From assembly GCA_910576125.1 (NCBI GenBank), contig CAJTHM010000034.1, positions 1-35,036 of the forward strand: a stretch of 35,036 bases of DNA, written 5' to 3'. Origin of the DNA: Lachnospiraceae bacterium. GTDB taxonomy: Bacteria; Bacillota; Clostridia; Lachnospirales; Lachnospiraceae. The notes under the pieces are model-generated. The model saw only the letters and a program-made list of their open reading frames with translations. It was not told the origin of the DNA and ran no database searches. Each line of letters opens with the position of its first letter. Position 1 is the stretch's first letter. Positions 15,299 through 22,401 of the stretch are shown here, one piece after another. A program made the translations under genes and the position numbers.

Positions 15299-15349
15299 CA
15301 AAGCCCCCTTTGATTTTTCCTTTGGGAAATCGAGGGGGCTTTCATACTG
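15299..15349 (+). terminator. rho-independent terminator after sigma gene 1
   Basis: AAAGCCCCCT pairs with AGGGGGCTTT, with an inner ATTTTTCC/GGAAAT stem, and ends in CTTTCAT. It begins 4-7 bases after the sigma gene stop. Confidence 0.75.
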
Positions 15350-15395
15350 CCCTCTCAATCTTGGATTTATGGGAATCCCGATTGGAGGAAAAGAA

Positions 15396-15824
15396 ATGGC
15401 ATATAACCACGGGCGGGAGGAACGCAAATGGCGTATCTGGAAAGAAGCTGAGGAAAAGATTTTACGGAGGTGCGGTGTTGACGAGGATACCATTGAGAAA
15501 ATCCGTATCTATGACAGGGCGGATTTTAATGCCGCCAGACGGTTTTACCGCTATCTGAATGATGTCGGGGAATACCTTGAGGGAATGGCGGACAGGGAGA
15601 AGCAGACGGAGGTTAGAACGGTGGCTGATTTGCTGGACGAGATTGAAAACGAAAATCTGTACCTTGCATTGGTTACAGTAGACAGGCGCACTTTGAAAAT
15701 CGTTCTCCTAAAAATGCAGGGCTATTCCACAAAGGAGATTGCCCCGATTGTCGGTCTGACAACGGGGGCTGTCTATGCAAGGATGGGACACCTGCGGAAA
15801 AAGCTGAAAGCCTTTAAGCGGTAA
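15396..15824 (+). CDS. sigma-70 region 4-type protein of a conjugative element (2)
   Basis: Start ATG 15396 with TTGGAGGAAAAG upstream; an in-frame start at 15369 is too early for that site. 142 residues beginning MAYNHGREERKWRIWKEAEE. The C-terminal 60 residues are a sigma region 4/LuxR-like helix-turn-helix: LKIVLLKMQGYSTKEIAPIV then GLTTGAVYARMGHLRKKLKA. Such proteins sit before the recombinase in Tn1549- and CTn-type elements. It is probably a transcription factor for transfer or excision genes. The paralogy with the neighbouring genes is limited to the helix-turn-helix. Confidence 0.8.
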   Translation: MAYNHGREERKWRIWKEAEEKILRRCGVDEDTIEKIRIYDRADFNAARRFYRYLNDVGEYLEGMADREKQTEVRTVADLLDEIENENLYLALVTVDRRTLKIVLLKMQGYSTKEIAPIVGLTTGAVYARMGHLRKKLKAFKR

Positions 15825-15848
15825 GGGAAGAAAAACACATTCGCCTGC

Positions 15849-15897
15849 GGACTATGGGGTGAGAGGTCAAAAACCTTTCGCCCTATTTTTTCGCAGG
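15849..15897 (+). terminator. terminator/attenuator hairpin before sigma gene 3
   Basis: GGGGTGAGAGGT and ACCTTTCGCCC form a stem around CAAAA, followed by TATTTTTTCG. An outer CCTGCG/CGCAGG pair encloses it and overlaps the ribosome binding region of the next gene. It could end the upstream transcript or gate translation of gene 3. Confidence 0.6.
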
Positions 15898-15909
15898 AGG
15901 AAAAACATA

Positions 15910-16383
15910 ATGGCATACCGAGTTAAGACATATACGCTTCGGGAGGAAGCGGCAGAAAACGGCACAAGGTATTTTATCAGCTTTAAGGACGGGCAAGGCG
16001 GCTATCACGAATTAGAGGTATCCGAACAATTCTTTATAGAGTTTCAGCAAATGGAGCGCAGAAACCGTAACCTGCTGCAATCAGATGAACGCCACAAAGA
16101 ATTTCTTGAGCTTTCCGATGAAGCCCTTAACAAAAGGGCAAGGGTTACGCCGAAAGGTGTTGACGAGCTGATTATTGAGCAGGAATGCTCCGAACTGCTC
16201 CGCCGTACCATTGCCGCTCTTCCAGAGATACAGAGGCGGCGTTTCCTGCTCTATTACGAGTACGATTTCAATTACTATGAGATTGCTGAAATGGAGCATT
16301 GTACTGCTTCTTCGGTGGGTAAATCTATTTCTATCGCAAAAGAAAAGATAAGGACGCAGATGAAAAAATATCTCTGCCCTTAA
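15910..16383 (+). CDS. sigma-70-like factor of a conjugative element (3)
   Basis: Start ATG 15910 with GCAGGAGGAAAAA upstream; 157 residues beginning MAYRVKTYTLREEAAENGTR. A central charged helical part (QQMERRNRNLLQSDERHKEF) is followed by region 4: LLRRTIAALPEIQRRRFLLY then FNYYEIAEMEHCTASSVGKS and SIAKEKIRTQMKKYL. In related elements a site-specific recombinase usually follows this gene. Here the element sequence stops within about 50 bases and cas1 sequence begins, so the recombinase end of the element is missing or lies elsewhere. Confidence 0.82.
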   Translation: MAYRVKTYTLREEAAENGTRYFISFKDGQGGYHELEVSEQFFIEFQQMERRNRNLLQSDERHKEFLELSDEALNKRARVTPKGVDELIIEQECSELLRRTIAALPEIQRRRFLLYYEYDFNYYEIAEMEHCTASSVGKSISIAKEKIRTQMKKYLCP

Positions 16384-16392
16384 TAGTTTGAT

Positions 16393-16429
16393 AACGCTCT
16401 TGTATCTTCGGGTATGGGGGCGTTCTTTG
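16393..16429 (+). terminator. hairpin after sigma gene 3
   Basis: AACGCTC and GGGCGTT (one G-T wobble) form a 7-bp stem followed by CTTTG. It is the last recognisable element sequence before the cas1 fragment begins at about 16432. Confidence 0.5.
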
Positions 16430-16431
16430 AT

Positions 16432-16740
16432 ATGTTCTCTAATGGAATTTGGCAGATGTCATGATACCAGCATGAAAATCAGAAAACAGATGGGCTGGAC
16501 TAAGGAGATGAAAGATGCTGTCTGGACGGAAATCGTAAAAGAGAAAATACGGAAACAGGCAGAATATCTGGAGAGATGTCATTTGCGTGAAGCGGATATG
16601 CTGTGGCAATATGTCGATGAAATTAAATTCGCAGATGAGTCAAACCGGGAAGGCCATGCGGCAAAGGTGTATTTTAATGCCCTTTTTGGAAAGGACTTTG
16701 CAAGGACGAATGAGGATAGTATTAACGCAGCGCTTAATTA
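16432..16740 (+). pseudogene. cas1: type II-A cas1, central fragment (5' end missing)
   Basis: From about 16432 the frame reads SLMEFGRCHDTSMKIRKQMG, then ESNREGHAAKVYFNALFGKD and SINAALN. This aligns with S. pyogenes Cas1 from about residue 75 (LMPFYGRHDSS; SNREGHAARIYFNTLFGNDF; INAGLDYGY). The metal-binding region ESNREGHAA is present, but the N-terminal beta domain of about 75 residues is absent. Sequence just upstream is conjugative-element DNA. The frame is then cut by the insertion sequence at 16741. Joining 16740 to 18353 restores the reading frame exactly (INAALN-YGYAIILSACNREI). Cas1 is the CRISPR integrase; this copy cannot work. Confidence 0.92.
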
Positions 16741-18346
16741 GTGTCTGCTGATTAAGTTCAGCTAAGCCAAGCAAAACTTAATACAGCATATTTTGTGTCA
16801 AAAAATTGACATATCCGTAAAAGGGCAGAATGTATCCGCCTCTGAATCTTAAAGAGGTTCGTCACGAATACAGACAATGCGATTGTGGTCAGCTGGGTCT
16901 CTTCCAGCTTGGTCACGATAAGCCCCATGCCATAGCACCGTTTGCTCAGGCTGAAAACCCGTTCTACCTCTATCCTGTCTGTATTGTCCTGGTATTCCTG
17001 TTTCCTGGTTGTGGCGGAGACTATGGCGGCCGGCCTCCCCAGGCGGGGACCCGACAGGCGTATTCCATGTCCTTTGCAGTACCTGCGGTTGTCGCGTGTC
17101 CTGTATATCTGGTCTGCCAGGACCCTCTCCGGATAGTGCCCGGTACGCTTTTTGAAGCGTTCCACAGCCTCCTGCAGGGTGGCCCCCTCGTTATAAGGGT
17201 CAAAGGATATCCTCTCGATTCGTCCATACCCTTCCGTGTCCAGGCTCAGGTCGAATTTGGCACCGAACTCCACCGGGGCCGTGGCCTTGCCCCGGACTAT
17301 GGGGCGCAGCCATGGCTGGCTGATGCTCACGATGCGGTCAGGGACGGAATGCACCTTATGATCGTACATGTACTTCTGCTGTCCGTACATCTTCAGTATG
17401 GTCAGGAACTTCGGGATGTCCTTCCTGTCCGGGACAAGGCCCTCCGACATGAACTGCTCCAGGTATCCGATGTCCCGGCGTACATATCCCAGCTGCTTAC
17501 GGATTGCTGCCCGCACTTTCTTTGCCGTATGCTTCCTGCACTTCGCGAATGCCAGGTATGCTTTTCTGGCCTGCCTCCTGTAGCGTCTCGGCAGAGGCAG
17601 GCTGTAGTACCGGCAGAAGCGCCCTATCATCCCCTCAAGGAATTCCCTTGCCTCGTTGGGCAGGGAGATGTCCTGGGGATAGCGGATATGGGCCGGCGCA
17701 CAGGTCGCGTCAAGGGTCAGGGTCCCCTTGTTCTGTGGTTCCTTTTCCGGGCTCCCTCCTTCGGTGGAAGACCCTGATGAAGGCGGCCTTTTGTGGTCAT
17801 CTTTCCGGGAAAGCACGGATTCGTTCGCCTCCATGACCATCTCCATGGTGATGCGCTTGCGGAACAGCACCAGCGTGCTGGCATCGAAAGGCGCCTCCTC
17901 CTGGTAGCCGGGCAGCCCTATGAAGTACTGCAGGTACGGGTTCTCCGCAATCTGTTCCACCAGCTCCCTGTCAGAGTACTGGAACTTCGTCTGGATGATG
18001 AGTGCGCCCAGGGCCATGCGCAGGGGCTTCGCGACATTCCCCGTCCCGCTGGGGAACAGGCCAGCGTATTTGGTCTCGAACTCGTCCCATGGGATGCTGT
18101 CGGCCATCTTCACCCATCGGTTGTCCGGGTTCATATGCAGCCCCATGGGCTGGTTGAAGTCAAGGAAAGAATGCTGGGTTCTGTCGGTTGGTCTGTACAT
18201 GGCTTTTTGCTCCATTCCGTGGTAGGATTTGGGGTAAAACTGCAAGGAAAATCGATGCCTGGATGCAGAACCCCTGTAGTTATTTTATCATAAATATGCT
18301 GAAAAGTCAGTAAAATCAATGGTTTACAGACTTAAAAAGCAGACAC
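16741..18346 (-). mobile_element. insertion sequence (IS1182/IS5-like) inside cas1, complete
   Basis: The ends are GTGTCTGCTGATTAAGT at 16741 and its inverted copy, GTGTCTGCTTTTTAAGT on the minus strand, ending at 18346; 15 of 17 bases are identical. The 6-bp target TAATTA is duplicated exactly at 16735-16740 and 18347-18352. The element is 1606 bp with one transposase gene on the minus strand. The intact ends and perfect duplication indicate a recent insertion. Confidence 0.93.
16758..18215 (-). CDS. IS1182/IS5-like DDE transposase
   Basis: The preferred start is ATG 18213-18215 (MEQKAMYRPTDRTQ...); an in-frame TTG at 18245 is possible but has no site. About 485 residues. The N-terminal DUF772 domain is clear: GALIIQTKFQYSDRELVEQI, AENPYLQYFIGLPGY, FDASTLVLFRKRI. 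The catalytic core follows: LTLDATCAPAHIRYP (first Asp), ERVLADQIYRTRDNRRYCK (second Asp), and DRIEVERVFSLSKRCYGMG (Glu). The frame is intact over the full family length, so the enzyme is probably active. It is transcribed against cas1. Confidence 0.9.
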   Translation of the reverse strand: MEQKAMYRPTDRTQHSFLDFNQPMGLHMNPDNRWVKMADSIPWDEFETKYAGLFPSGTGNVAKPLRMALGALIIQTKFQYSDRELVEQIAENPYLQYFIGLPGYQEEAPFDASTLVLFRKRITMEMVMEANESVLSRKDDHKRPPSSGSSTEGGSPEKEPQNKGTLTLDATCAPAHIRYPQDISLPNEAREFLEGMIGRFCRYYSLPLPRRYRRQARKAYLAFAKCRKHTAKKVRAAIRKQLGYVRRDIGYLEQFMSEGLVPDRKDIPKFLTILKMYGQQKYMYDHKVHSVPDRIVSISQPWLRPIVRGKATAPVEFGAKFDLSLDTEGYGRIERISFDPYNEGATLQEAVERFKKRTGHYPERVLADQIYRTRDNRRYCKGHGIRLSGPRLGRPAAIVSATTRKQEYQDNTDRIEVERVFSLSKRCYGMGLIVTKLEETQLTTIALSVFVTNLFKIQRRIHSALLRICQFFDTKYAVLSFAWLS

Positions 18347-18352
18347 TAATTA

Positions 18353-18698
18353 TGGATATGCTATTATTTTGTCGGCTTGCAACCGTGAGATTGCGGCAAA
18401 TGGTTACATGACCCAGATGGGATTGTTTCATGATAATGTGTTCAATCCATTCAATCTGGGGTCTGATATCATGGAACCGCTTCGGCCTATGGTGGATTGC
18501 GCTGTGAAAGATATGAATCCACAAAGATTTGGGCACGAAGAGAAGATGAGAATCCTGAAAATATTACAACAGGAAGTAGTAATATCAGGGAGAAAGGAAT
18601 GTGTCGATAATGCAATCAAACTTTATTGCCGCAGTGTTTTTGATGCGCTTAATGAGAGTGATGTATCATTGATTAAATTTTATCGAAATGAGTTATAG
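18353..18698 (+). pseudogene. cas1: type II-A cas1, C-terminal fragment
   Basis: Continues cas1 after the insertion: YGYAIILSACNREIAANGYM, then TQMGLFHDNVFNPFNLGSDI and MEPLRPMVDCAVKDMNPQRF. These match the Cas1 C-terminal domain, including the conserved His of GLFHDNVFN and the Asp/Glu of SDIMEPLRP. It ends at TAG 18696-18698, overlapping the cas2 start by 11 bases as expected for the intact operon. It has no start of its own that would give a useful protein. The insertion may also reduce transcription of cas2 and csn2 from an upstream cas9 promoter. Confidence 0.92.
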
Positions 18699-19008
18699 GT
18701 ATATGAGAGTGATTGTGTTTTTTGATTTACCTGTACTGACGGAGAGAAACAGAAAGGATTATCGTGAGTTCAGGAAGGTTCTGATAAAATTGGGATTCAT
18801 GATGATGCAGGAATCTGTATATTGTAAATTGGTCCAAAACAGTACAGCGGCTGATGCTGTTATTGATAATATAAAGAAGCACAGGCCAAATGCTGGTATA
18901 GTACAGTTGCTTAAAATAACTGAGAAGCAGTATTCCAGTATAGAATATATAGTTGGAAATAAAGTTTCTGATATTTTGGACTCTGATGAGAAGTTGGTAA
19001 TCATATGA
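18688..19008 (+). CDS. cas2: CRISPR-associated endonuclease Cas2 (type II-A)
   Basis: 106 residues. The start ATG 18688 gives MSYRYMRVIVFFDLP, the same beginning as S. pyogenes Cas2 (MSYRYMR). The ferredoxin-like fold pattern is present: first strand with Asp in FFDLP, KDYREFRKVLIKLGFMMMQE, SVYCKLVQNS, IVQLLKITEKQYSSIEYIVG. Cas2 bridges two Cas1 dimers during spacer integration. It overlaps cas1 upstream and the csn2 ATG downstream (ATGA). It looks complete, but without Cas1 it has no adaptation role here. Confidence 0.93.
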   Translation: MSYRYMRVIVFFDLPVLTERNRKDYREFRKVLIKLGFMMMQESVYCKLVQNSTAADAVIDNIKKHRPNAGIVQLLKITEKQYSSIEYIVGNKVSDILDSDEKLVII

Positions 19009-19676
19009 AGCTGATATATAAAGCTTATAATTTGGGTATGGCACTTTCGGAAAACCAGATTACGGTTCTTTCGGTAGAAAACCCGAAAGCATATTCCTCA
19101 ATCCTGTGTGATATCTGGAATCAGACACAGGGAGGGGAAGGCGGGTTCATACTGTCTAAAGAAGGGGAAATCAGGAATATAGCAAAAGAAGTGGATTGTA
19201 TCTTTAATCCGTTTGCGCTAGACTCCAATGGAAAGCGCGTTATCAACAGGCTGTATCAGGAATTACAGGAACAGGCGAATACATCTCTTATGAATGAGAG
19301 CATATCATTAAATGGGAGCATTGTGGCATATCTTGATGAATTGTCGAGACAAGTGCCATATGCTTTGGAATATGATTTGGATTTTGATATTGTTGGGTTG
19401 ATGAAATTATATAATGTCAAAATGGAGTGTTTTGGGGAATGCCTGTTGGAAAAGATAGTGGAGTACTTGCGTGTAATGAGCCATGTTTGTGGGATGAAAA
19501 ATTATGTATTTGTTGGACTGAAACAATGTTTAACAGTTGATGAATTAAAGCAATTATATGAATTTGTTTTTTGTGAGAAGATAAATCTCATAATTATTGA
19601 GTATATTCATTCAGCACCAATAAGTGGTGAAAAAGGCTGGATTTTGGATAGAGACTTGTGTATAATTGATTTATGA
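19005..19676 (+). CDS. csn2: CRISPR-associated protein Csn2 (type II-A)
   Basis: 223 residues from ATG 19005, overlapping the cas2 stop. It matches the Csn2 family in length and layout: a beta-hairpin start MKLIYKAYNLGMALSENQIT, ILCDIWNQTQGGEGGFILSK, NPFALDSNGKRVINRLYQEL, YALEYDLDFDIVGLMKLYNV, and a C-terminal NLIIIEYIHS strand with the Asp-containing end. Csn2 forms a tetrameric ring on DNA ends during spacer acquisition and defines subtype II-A. The gene is intact and lies 57 bases before the first repeat. Confidence 0.92.
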   Translation: MKLIYKAYNLGMALSENQITVLSVENPKAYSSILCDIWNQTQGGEGGFILSKEGEIRNIAKEVDCIFNPFALDSNGKRVINRLYQELQEQANTSLMNESISLNGSIVAYLDELSRQVPYALEYDLDFDIVGLMKLYNVKMECFGECLLEKIVEYLRVMSHVCGMKNYVFVGLKQCLTVDELKQLYEFVFCEKINLIIIEYIHSAPISGEKGWILDRDLCIIDL

Positions 19677-19732
19677 CAAATTAACACCGCTTTCGCAGAG
19701 CGGCGGACTTGGGGAGAATCTCTTTATTTGGG
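19677..19732 (+). promoter_or_regulatory. CRISPR leader region
   Basis: 56 bases between the csn2 stop and the first repeat, with a small GC hairpin (CCGCT...AGCGG). The degenerate repeat lies at the far end of the array, so this csn2 side should be the leader side. Confidence 0.5.
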
Positions 19733-19900
19733 GTTTGAGAGTCTTGTTAATTTGAAAGGGTGCAAAGCTAAGAAAATGGCACAGGCGGGAGGATAACAGT
19801 TTGAGAGTCTTGTTAATTTGAAAGGGTACAAAGCTAAAAAGGATGCTGAAAAGACTTTCGGTGTATTTGAGAGTCTTGCTAATTTTGTAAGGACATAAAA
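19733..19900 (+). CRISPR. type II-A CRISPR array, 3 repeats and 2 spacers
   Basis: 36-bp repeats at 19733-19768, 19799-19834 and 19865-19900, beginning GTTTGAGAGTCTTGTTAATT and ending GGGTACAAAGC. Repeats 1 and 2 differ at one base (GGGTGC/GGGTAC). Repeat 3 is strongly diverged in its second half, as expected for the trailer end. The two spacers (19769-19798, 19835-19864) are 30 bp each, typical of II-A. The array adjoins csn2. No cas9 or tracrRNA is visible in the window, so crRNA processing would need components elsewhere. Confidence 0.9.
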
Positions 19901-19984
19901 CAATATCAATCCAAGATTTGTATCAATTAGAAAACTTTGCCCATTATGTTTTGAGACCTGAATGAACAAAATGGATGATAAGGA

Positions 19985-20013
19985 TTGATTTCGTAAAGTA
20001 AAGAAAGTATAAT
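19985..20013 (+). promoter_or_regulatory. promoter for DUF6171/DUF1700 genes
   Basis: TTGATT (19985-19990) and TATAAT (20008-20013) with a 17-bp spacer, about 35 bases before the next gene start. Confidence 0.6.
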
Positions 20014-20046
20014 GTCATAAGTTCGTAGGAATGTAGGAATAAGGAG

Positions 20047-20241
20047 ATGTTCCGCTCGCTGCGGGAATATATCGCGAATCTGGACGAGGATATCAGGGCT
20101 CCTGAGCCGCTGTATGAGGAAAGGCTTGCGGTCTGCAAGGGGTGTGAACTTCTATTGGAGGGAATGTGCCGCAGCTGCGGCTGTTATGTGGAGCTTCGGG
20201 CGGCAGTGGCAAAGAATATCTGCCCCAGAAAGAAATGGTAG
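20047..20241 (+). CDS. cysteine-rich small protein (DUF6171-like)
   Basis: 64 residues from ATG 20047. An in-frame stop at 20026 rules out a longer form. AAGGAG directly abuts the start, so the upstream TAGGAAT may be the real site. The C-terminal half carries a four-plus-two cysteine pattern: CKGCELLLEGMCRSCGCYVE, then NICPRKKW, suggesting a small zinc- or iron-binding knuckle. It resembles the DUF6171 proteins of Lachnospiraceae. It is followed five bases later by the DUF1700 gene and probably shares its transcript. Function unknown. Confidence 0.75.
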   Translation: MFRSLREYIANLDEDIRAPEPLYEERLAVCKGCELLLEGMCRSCGCYVELRAAVAKNICPRKKW

Positions 20242-20245
20242 GAAT

Positions 20246-20713
20246 ATGACGAAGAGAGAATTTTTAGAGGCCTTGCGCCTGGCGCTGAACGGCAAGGTGA
20301 CATCCGGGCAGCTTGCGGAGAATCTGGAATATTACGAGGACTATATCAATACGGAGATCCGCAAGGGAAAAAGCGAGGAGGAAGTGCTGTCCGCATTGGG
20401 AGATCCCAGACTTATCGCCAGGACCATCGCGGAGACCGGAGGCAGCAGCGGACAGAGCACGGAATACGGGGGAAGCAGTGAATGGTACGGAGGGGAGACG
20501 GATACAGGATATCAGCCCCAGGGTCCGGTCGGACAGAGGCCTGTCAGCCTCTTTGCGAGAATTCCCCTGTGGGCCTGGCTGATACTGGGGCTTGTGATAG
20601 TGGTGCTGGTCCTGAGCGCGGTATTTTCCGTCATTACAGCGCTTTTGCCCATATTGCTGCCAATACTGGGGGTTCTGTTCCTGGTAAAGGTGTTCCGGGA
20701 TTGGCTGAACTAA
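20246..20713 (+). CDS. DUF1700 family membrane protein
   Basis: 155 residues from ATG 20246 (GTAGGAAT site). The N-terminal 70 residues are the DUF1700 helical domain: MTKREFLEALRLALNGKVTS, LEYYEDYINTEIRKGKSEEE and LSALGDPRLIARTI. A Gly/Ser/Tyr-rich linker (75-115) leads to a long hydrophobic C-terminal region with one or two helices (WAWLILGLVIVVLVLSAVF, LLPILLPILGVLFLV). DUF1700 proteins often sit with PadR regulators and putative adhesin/envelope-stress modules; no such partner is here. The role is unknown. Confidence 0.85.
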   Translation: MTKREFLEALRLALNGKVTSGQLAENLEYYEDYINTEIRKGKSEEEVLSALGDPRLIARTIAETGGSSGQSTEYGGSSEWYGGETDTGYQPQGPVGQRPVSLFARIPLWAWLILGLVIVVLVLSAVFSVITALLPILLPILGVLFLVKVFRDWLN

Positions 20714-20853
20714 AATAGTACTAAAGTACCAGAAAAGGGAAGCATATTTTTTTGAAAAACCTCCCATACTACTCCTGTAACCGATAACAAAGAACCGTAA
20801 AAACGGTTTCCAGCAGGAGTGCCGAAAAAAGCGGCAGGATGTGAGGAAAGAAA

Positions 20854-21018
20854 ATGGACAACAATAAGTACAACAACGCAAACAATTCTGAGAACTGCAA
20901 GAACAGCCAGAACAACAGCCAGAACCAGAACAACAATCAGAACCAGAACCAGAATCAGAGCAAGAACCAGAACAACAACCAGAGCAAGAACCAGAACAAC
21001 CAGAATAAAAACTACTAA
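20854..21018 (+). CDS. Asn/Gln-rich low-complexity protein, 54 aa
   Basis: ATG 20854 with GTGAGGAAAG upstream, TAA at 21016-21018. The sequence begins MDNNKYNNANNSENCKNSQN and continues almost only with N, Q, K and S in QNQN/NNQ/SKNQ units, ending QNKNY. There is one cysteine at residue 15 and no hydrophobic residue after that. Composition is prion-like. It is followed by a terminator-like hairpin, and the codon frame is kept by repeat units such as CAGAAC, which supports a real gene. No function is known to me. Repeat slippage probably alters its length between strains. Confidence 0.7.
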   Translation: MDNNKYNNANNSENCKNSQNNSQNQNNNQNQNQNQSKNQNNNQSKNQNNQNKNY

Positions 21019-21031
21019 GCTCTTTCTGGTG

Positions 21032-21062
21032 ATAGGGACACTGCTATGTACAGTGCCCCTAT
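21032..21062 (+). terminator. hairpin after the Asn/Gln-rich gene
   Basis: ATAGGGACACTG and CAGTGCCCCTAT pair with one mismatch around a 7-base loop, 14 bases after the stop codon. The T-run is short (ATTTAC). Confidence 0.6.
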
Positions 21063-21103
21063 TTACATAGACTATACGCCAGAAGACGCGATGAGGGAAA
21101 GAG

Positions 21104-22252
21104 ATGCGGAAATTTGAGTTGATTGTTCCATGCCATTTCGGCATGGAGGCAGTACTGAAACGGGAAATCGATGACCTGGGATATGATATTTCAGAAGTGG
21201 TCGATGGCAGGGTGACTTTTTCGGGAGATGAGGAGGCCCTGTGCCGGGCGAACATCTTCCTACGGACGGCGGAGAGGGTGCTGATAAAGGTCGGAAGCTT
21301 CCATGCGGAGACCTTTGAAGAGCTGTTCGAGGGGACGAAAGCGCTTCCCTGGGAGGATTACATACCAGAGGACGGACGATTCTGGGTGGCGAAAGCGGCC
21401 AGCATCAAATCGAAACTGTTCAGTCCCTCGGATATTCAGTCTGTCATGAAAAAAGCAATGGTAGAGCGTTTAAAGGGAATCTATCATGTGAACTGGTTCC
21501 AGGAGGACGGTGCTGAATTTCCCATCCGGGTATTTCTGATGAAAGATCAGGTCACCGTGGGGCTGGACACCACGGGAGTGTCCCTGCACAAGAGAGGCTA
21601 CCGCAAGCTGGTGGCCCAGGCGCCCATCGCGGAGAACCTGGCGGCGGCCATGATCATGCTGACTCCCTGGAACGGGGAGCGGGTGCTTGTGGACCCTTTC
21701 TGCGGCAGCGGCACCATCCCCATCGAGGCGGCCATGATGGCGGCGAACATCGCGCCGGGGATGGAACGGGACTTCACGGCGGAGGACTGGCGGCATATCA
21801 TAGACAAGGGCCGGTGGCAGGATGCCCAGGAGGAGGCCGAGGACCTGGTGAACCTGGAGATAGAGACGGACATACAGGGGTACGACATCGATGACCACAT
21901 GGTGGAGATTGCCAGGGAGAACGCGAAGCGGGCTGGGGTGGAGAAACTGATTCATTTCCAGAGGCGGGACGTGGCCCGGTTGAGCCATCCGAAGAAGTAC
22001 GGCTTTATCATCACCAACCCGCCCTATGGGGAGAGGCTCCACGACAAGGAGGAGATGCCCGCGCTGTACCGGACAATCGGGGAGAGGTTCCGGCTGCTGG
22101 ATACCTGGAGCATGTACCTGATTTCCGCCTATGGGAATGCCGAGCAGGACATCGGACGGAAGGCGGATAAGAACCGCAAGATTTATAATGGCATGATGAA
22201 AGCATATTATTATCAGTTCCTGGGGCCGAAACCGCCGAGAGCCAGGGGATAG
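21104..22252 (+). CDS. THUMP-domain class I SAM-dependent RNA methyltransferase (RlmL/YpsC type)
   Basis: 382 residues from ATG 21104 (AGGGAAAGAG site). An N-terminal ferredoxin-like part (FELIVPCHFGMEAVLKREID) and THUMP domain (about 45-165, including SIKSKLFSPSDIQSVMKKAM) precede the methyltransferase. SAM motif I is VDPFCGSGTIPIEAAM at about 197. The catalytic-type motif NPPYGERL lies at about 303, the N/DPPY signature of amino-methylating enzymes. By family it probably makes N2-methylguanosine in 23S rRNA, like the RlmL N-terminal half. The RlmK half is absent, as is usual in Firmicutes. It heads a cluster with rdgB and a phosphoesterase. Confidence 0.92.
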   Translation: MRKFELIVPCHFGMEAVLKREIDDLGYDISEVVDGRVTFSGDEEALCRANIFLRTAERVLIKVGSFHAETFEELFEGTKALPWEDYIPEDGRFWVAKAASIKSKLFSPSDIQSVMKKAMVERLKGIYHVNWFQEDGAEFPIRVFLMKDQVTVGLDTTGVSLHKRGYRKLVAQAPIAENLAAAMIMLTPWNGERVLVDPFCGSGTIPIEAAMMAANIAPGMERDFTAEDWRHIIDKGRWQDAQEEAEDLVNLEIETDIQGYDIDDHMVEIARENAKRAGVEKLIHFQRRDVARLSHPKKYGFIITNPPYGERLHDKEEMPALYRTIGERFRLLDTWSMYLISAYGNAEQDIGRKADKNRKIYNGMMKAYYYQFLGPKPPRARG

Positions 22253-22401
22253 CGTCAGGCAGAAGGCGGAAATCCGCCGCCAGAGCGCGTCCCTGCGGCA
22301 GGTCTTGGCGGGTCTCAGGGGCAGGACTGGAGAGGAAAAGGTACATAGGCGGCATAGGATGGAATGACCTCCATTGGCAGGAGCCGCGGAAAAGGGGAAA
22401 A

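Noticed and set aside
16830..17777. 315-residue plus-strand open frame inside the insertion sequence
   Set aside because: It is antisense to the intact transposase; the length comes from the GC-rich codon pattern of the opposite strand.
19677..19732. possible tracrRNA next to the array
   Set aside because: I see no anti-repeat complementary to the CRISPR repeat here or elsewhere in the window, only a small GC hairpin.
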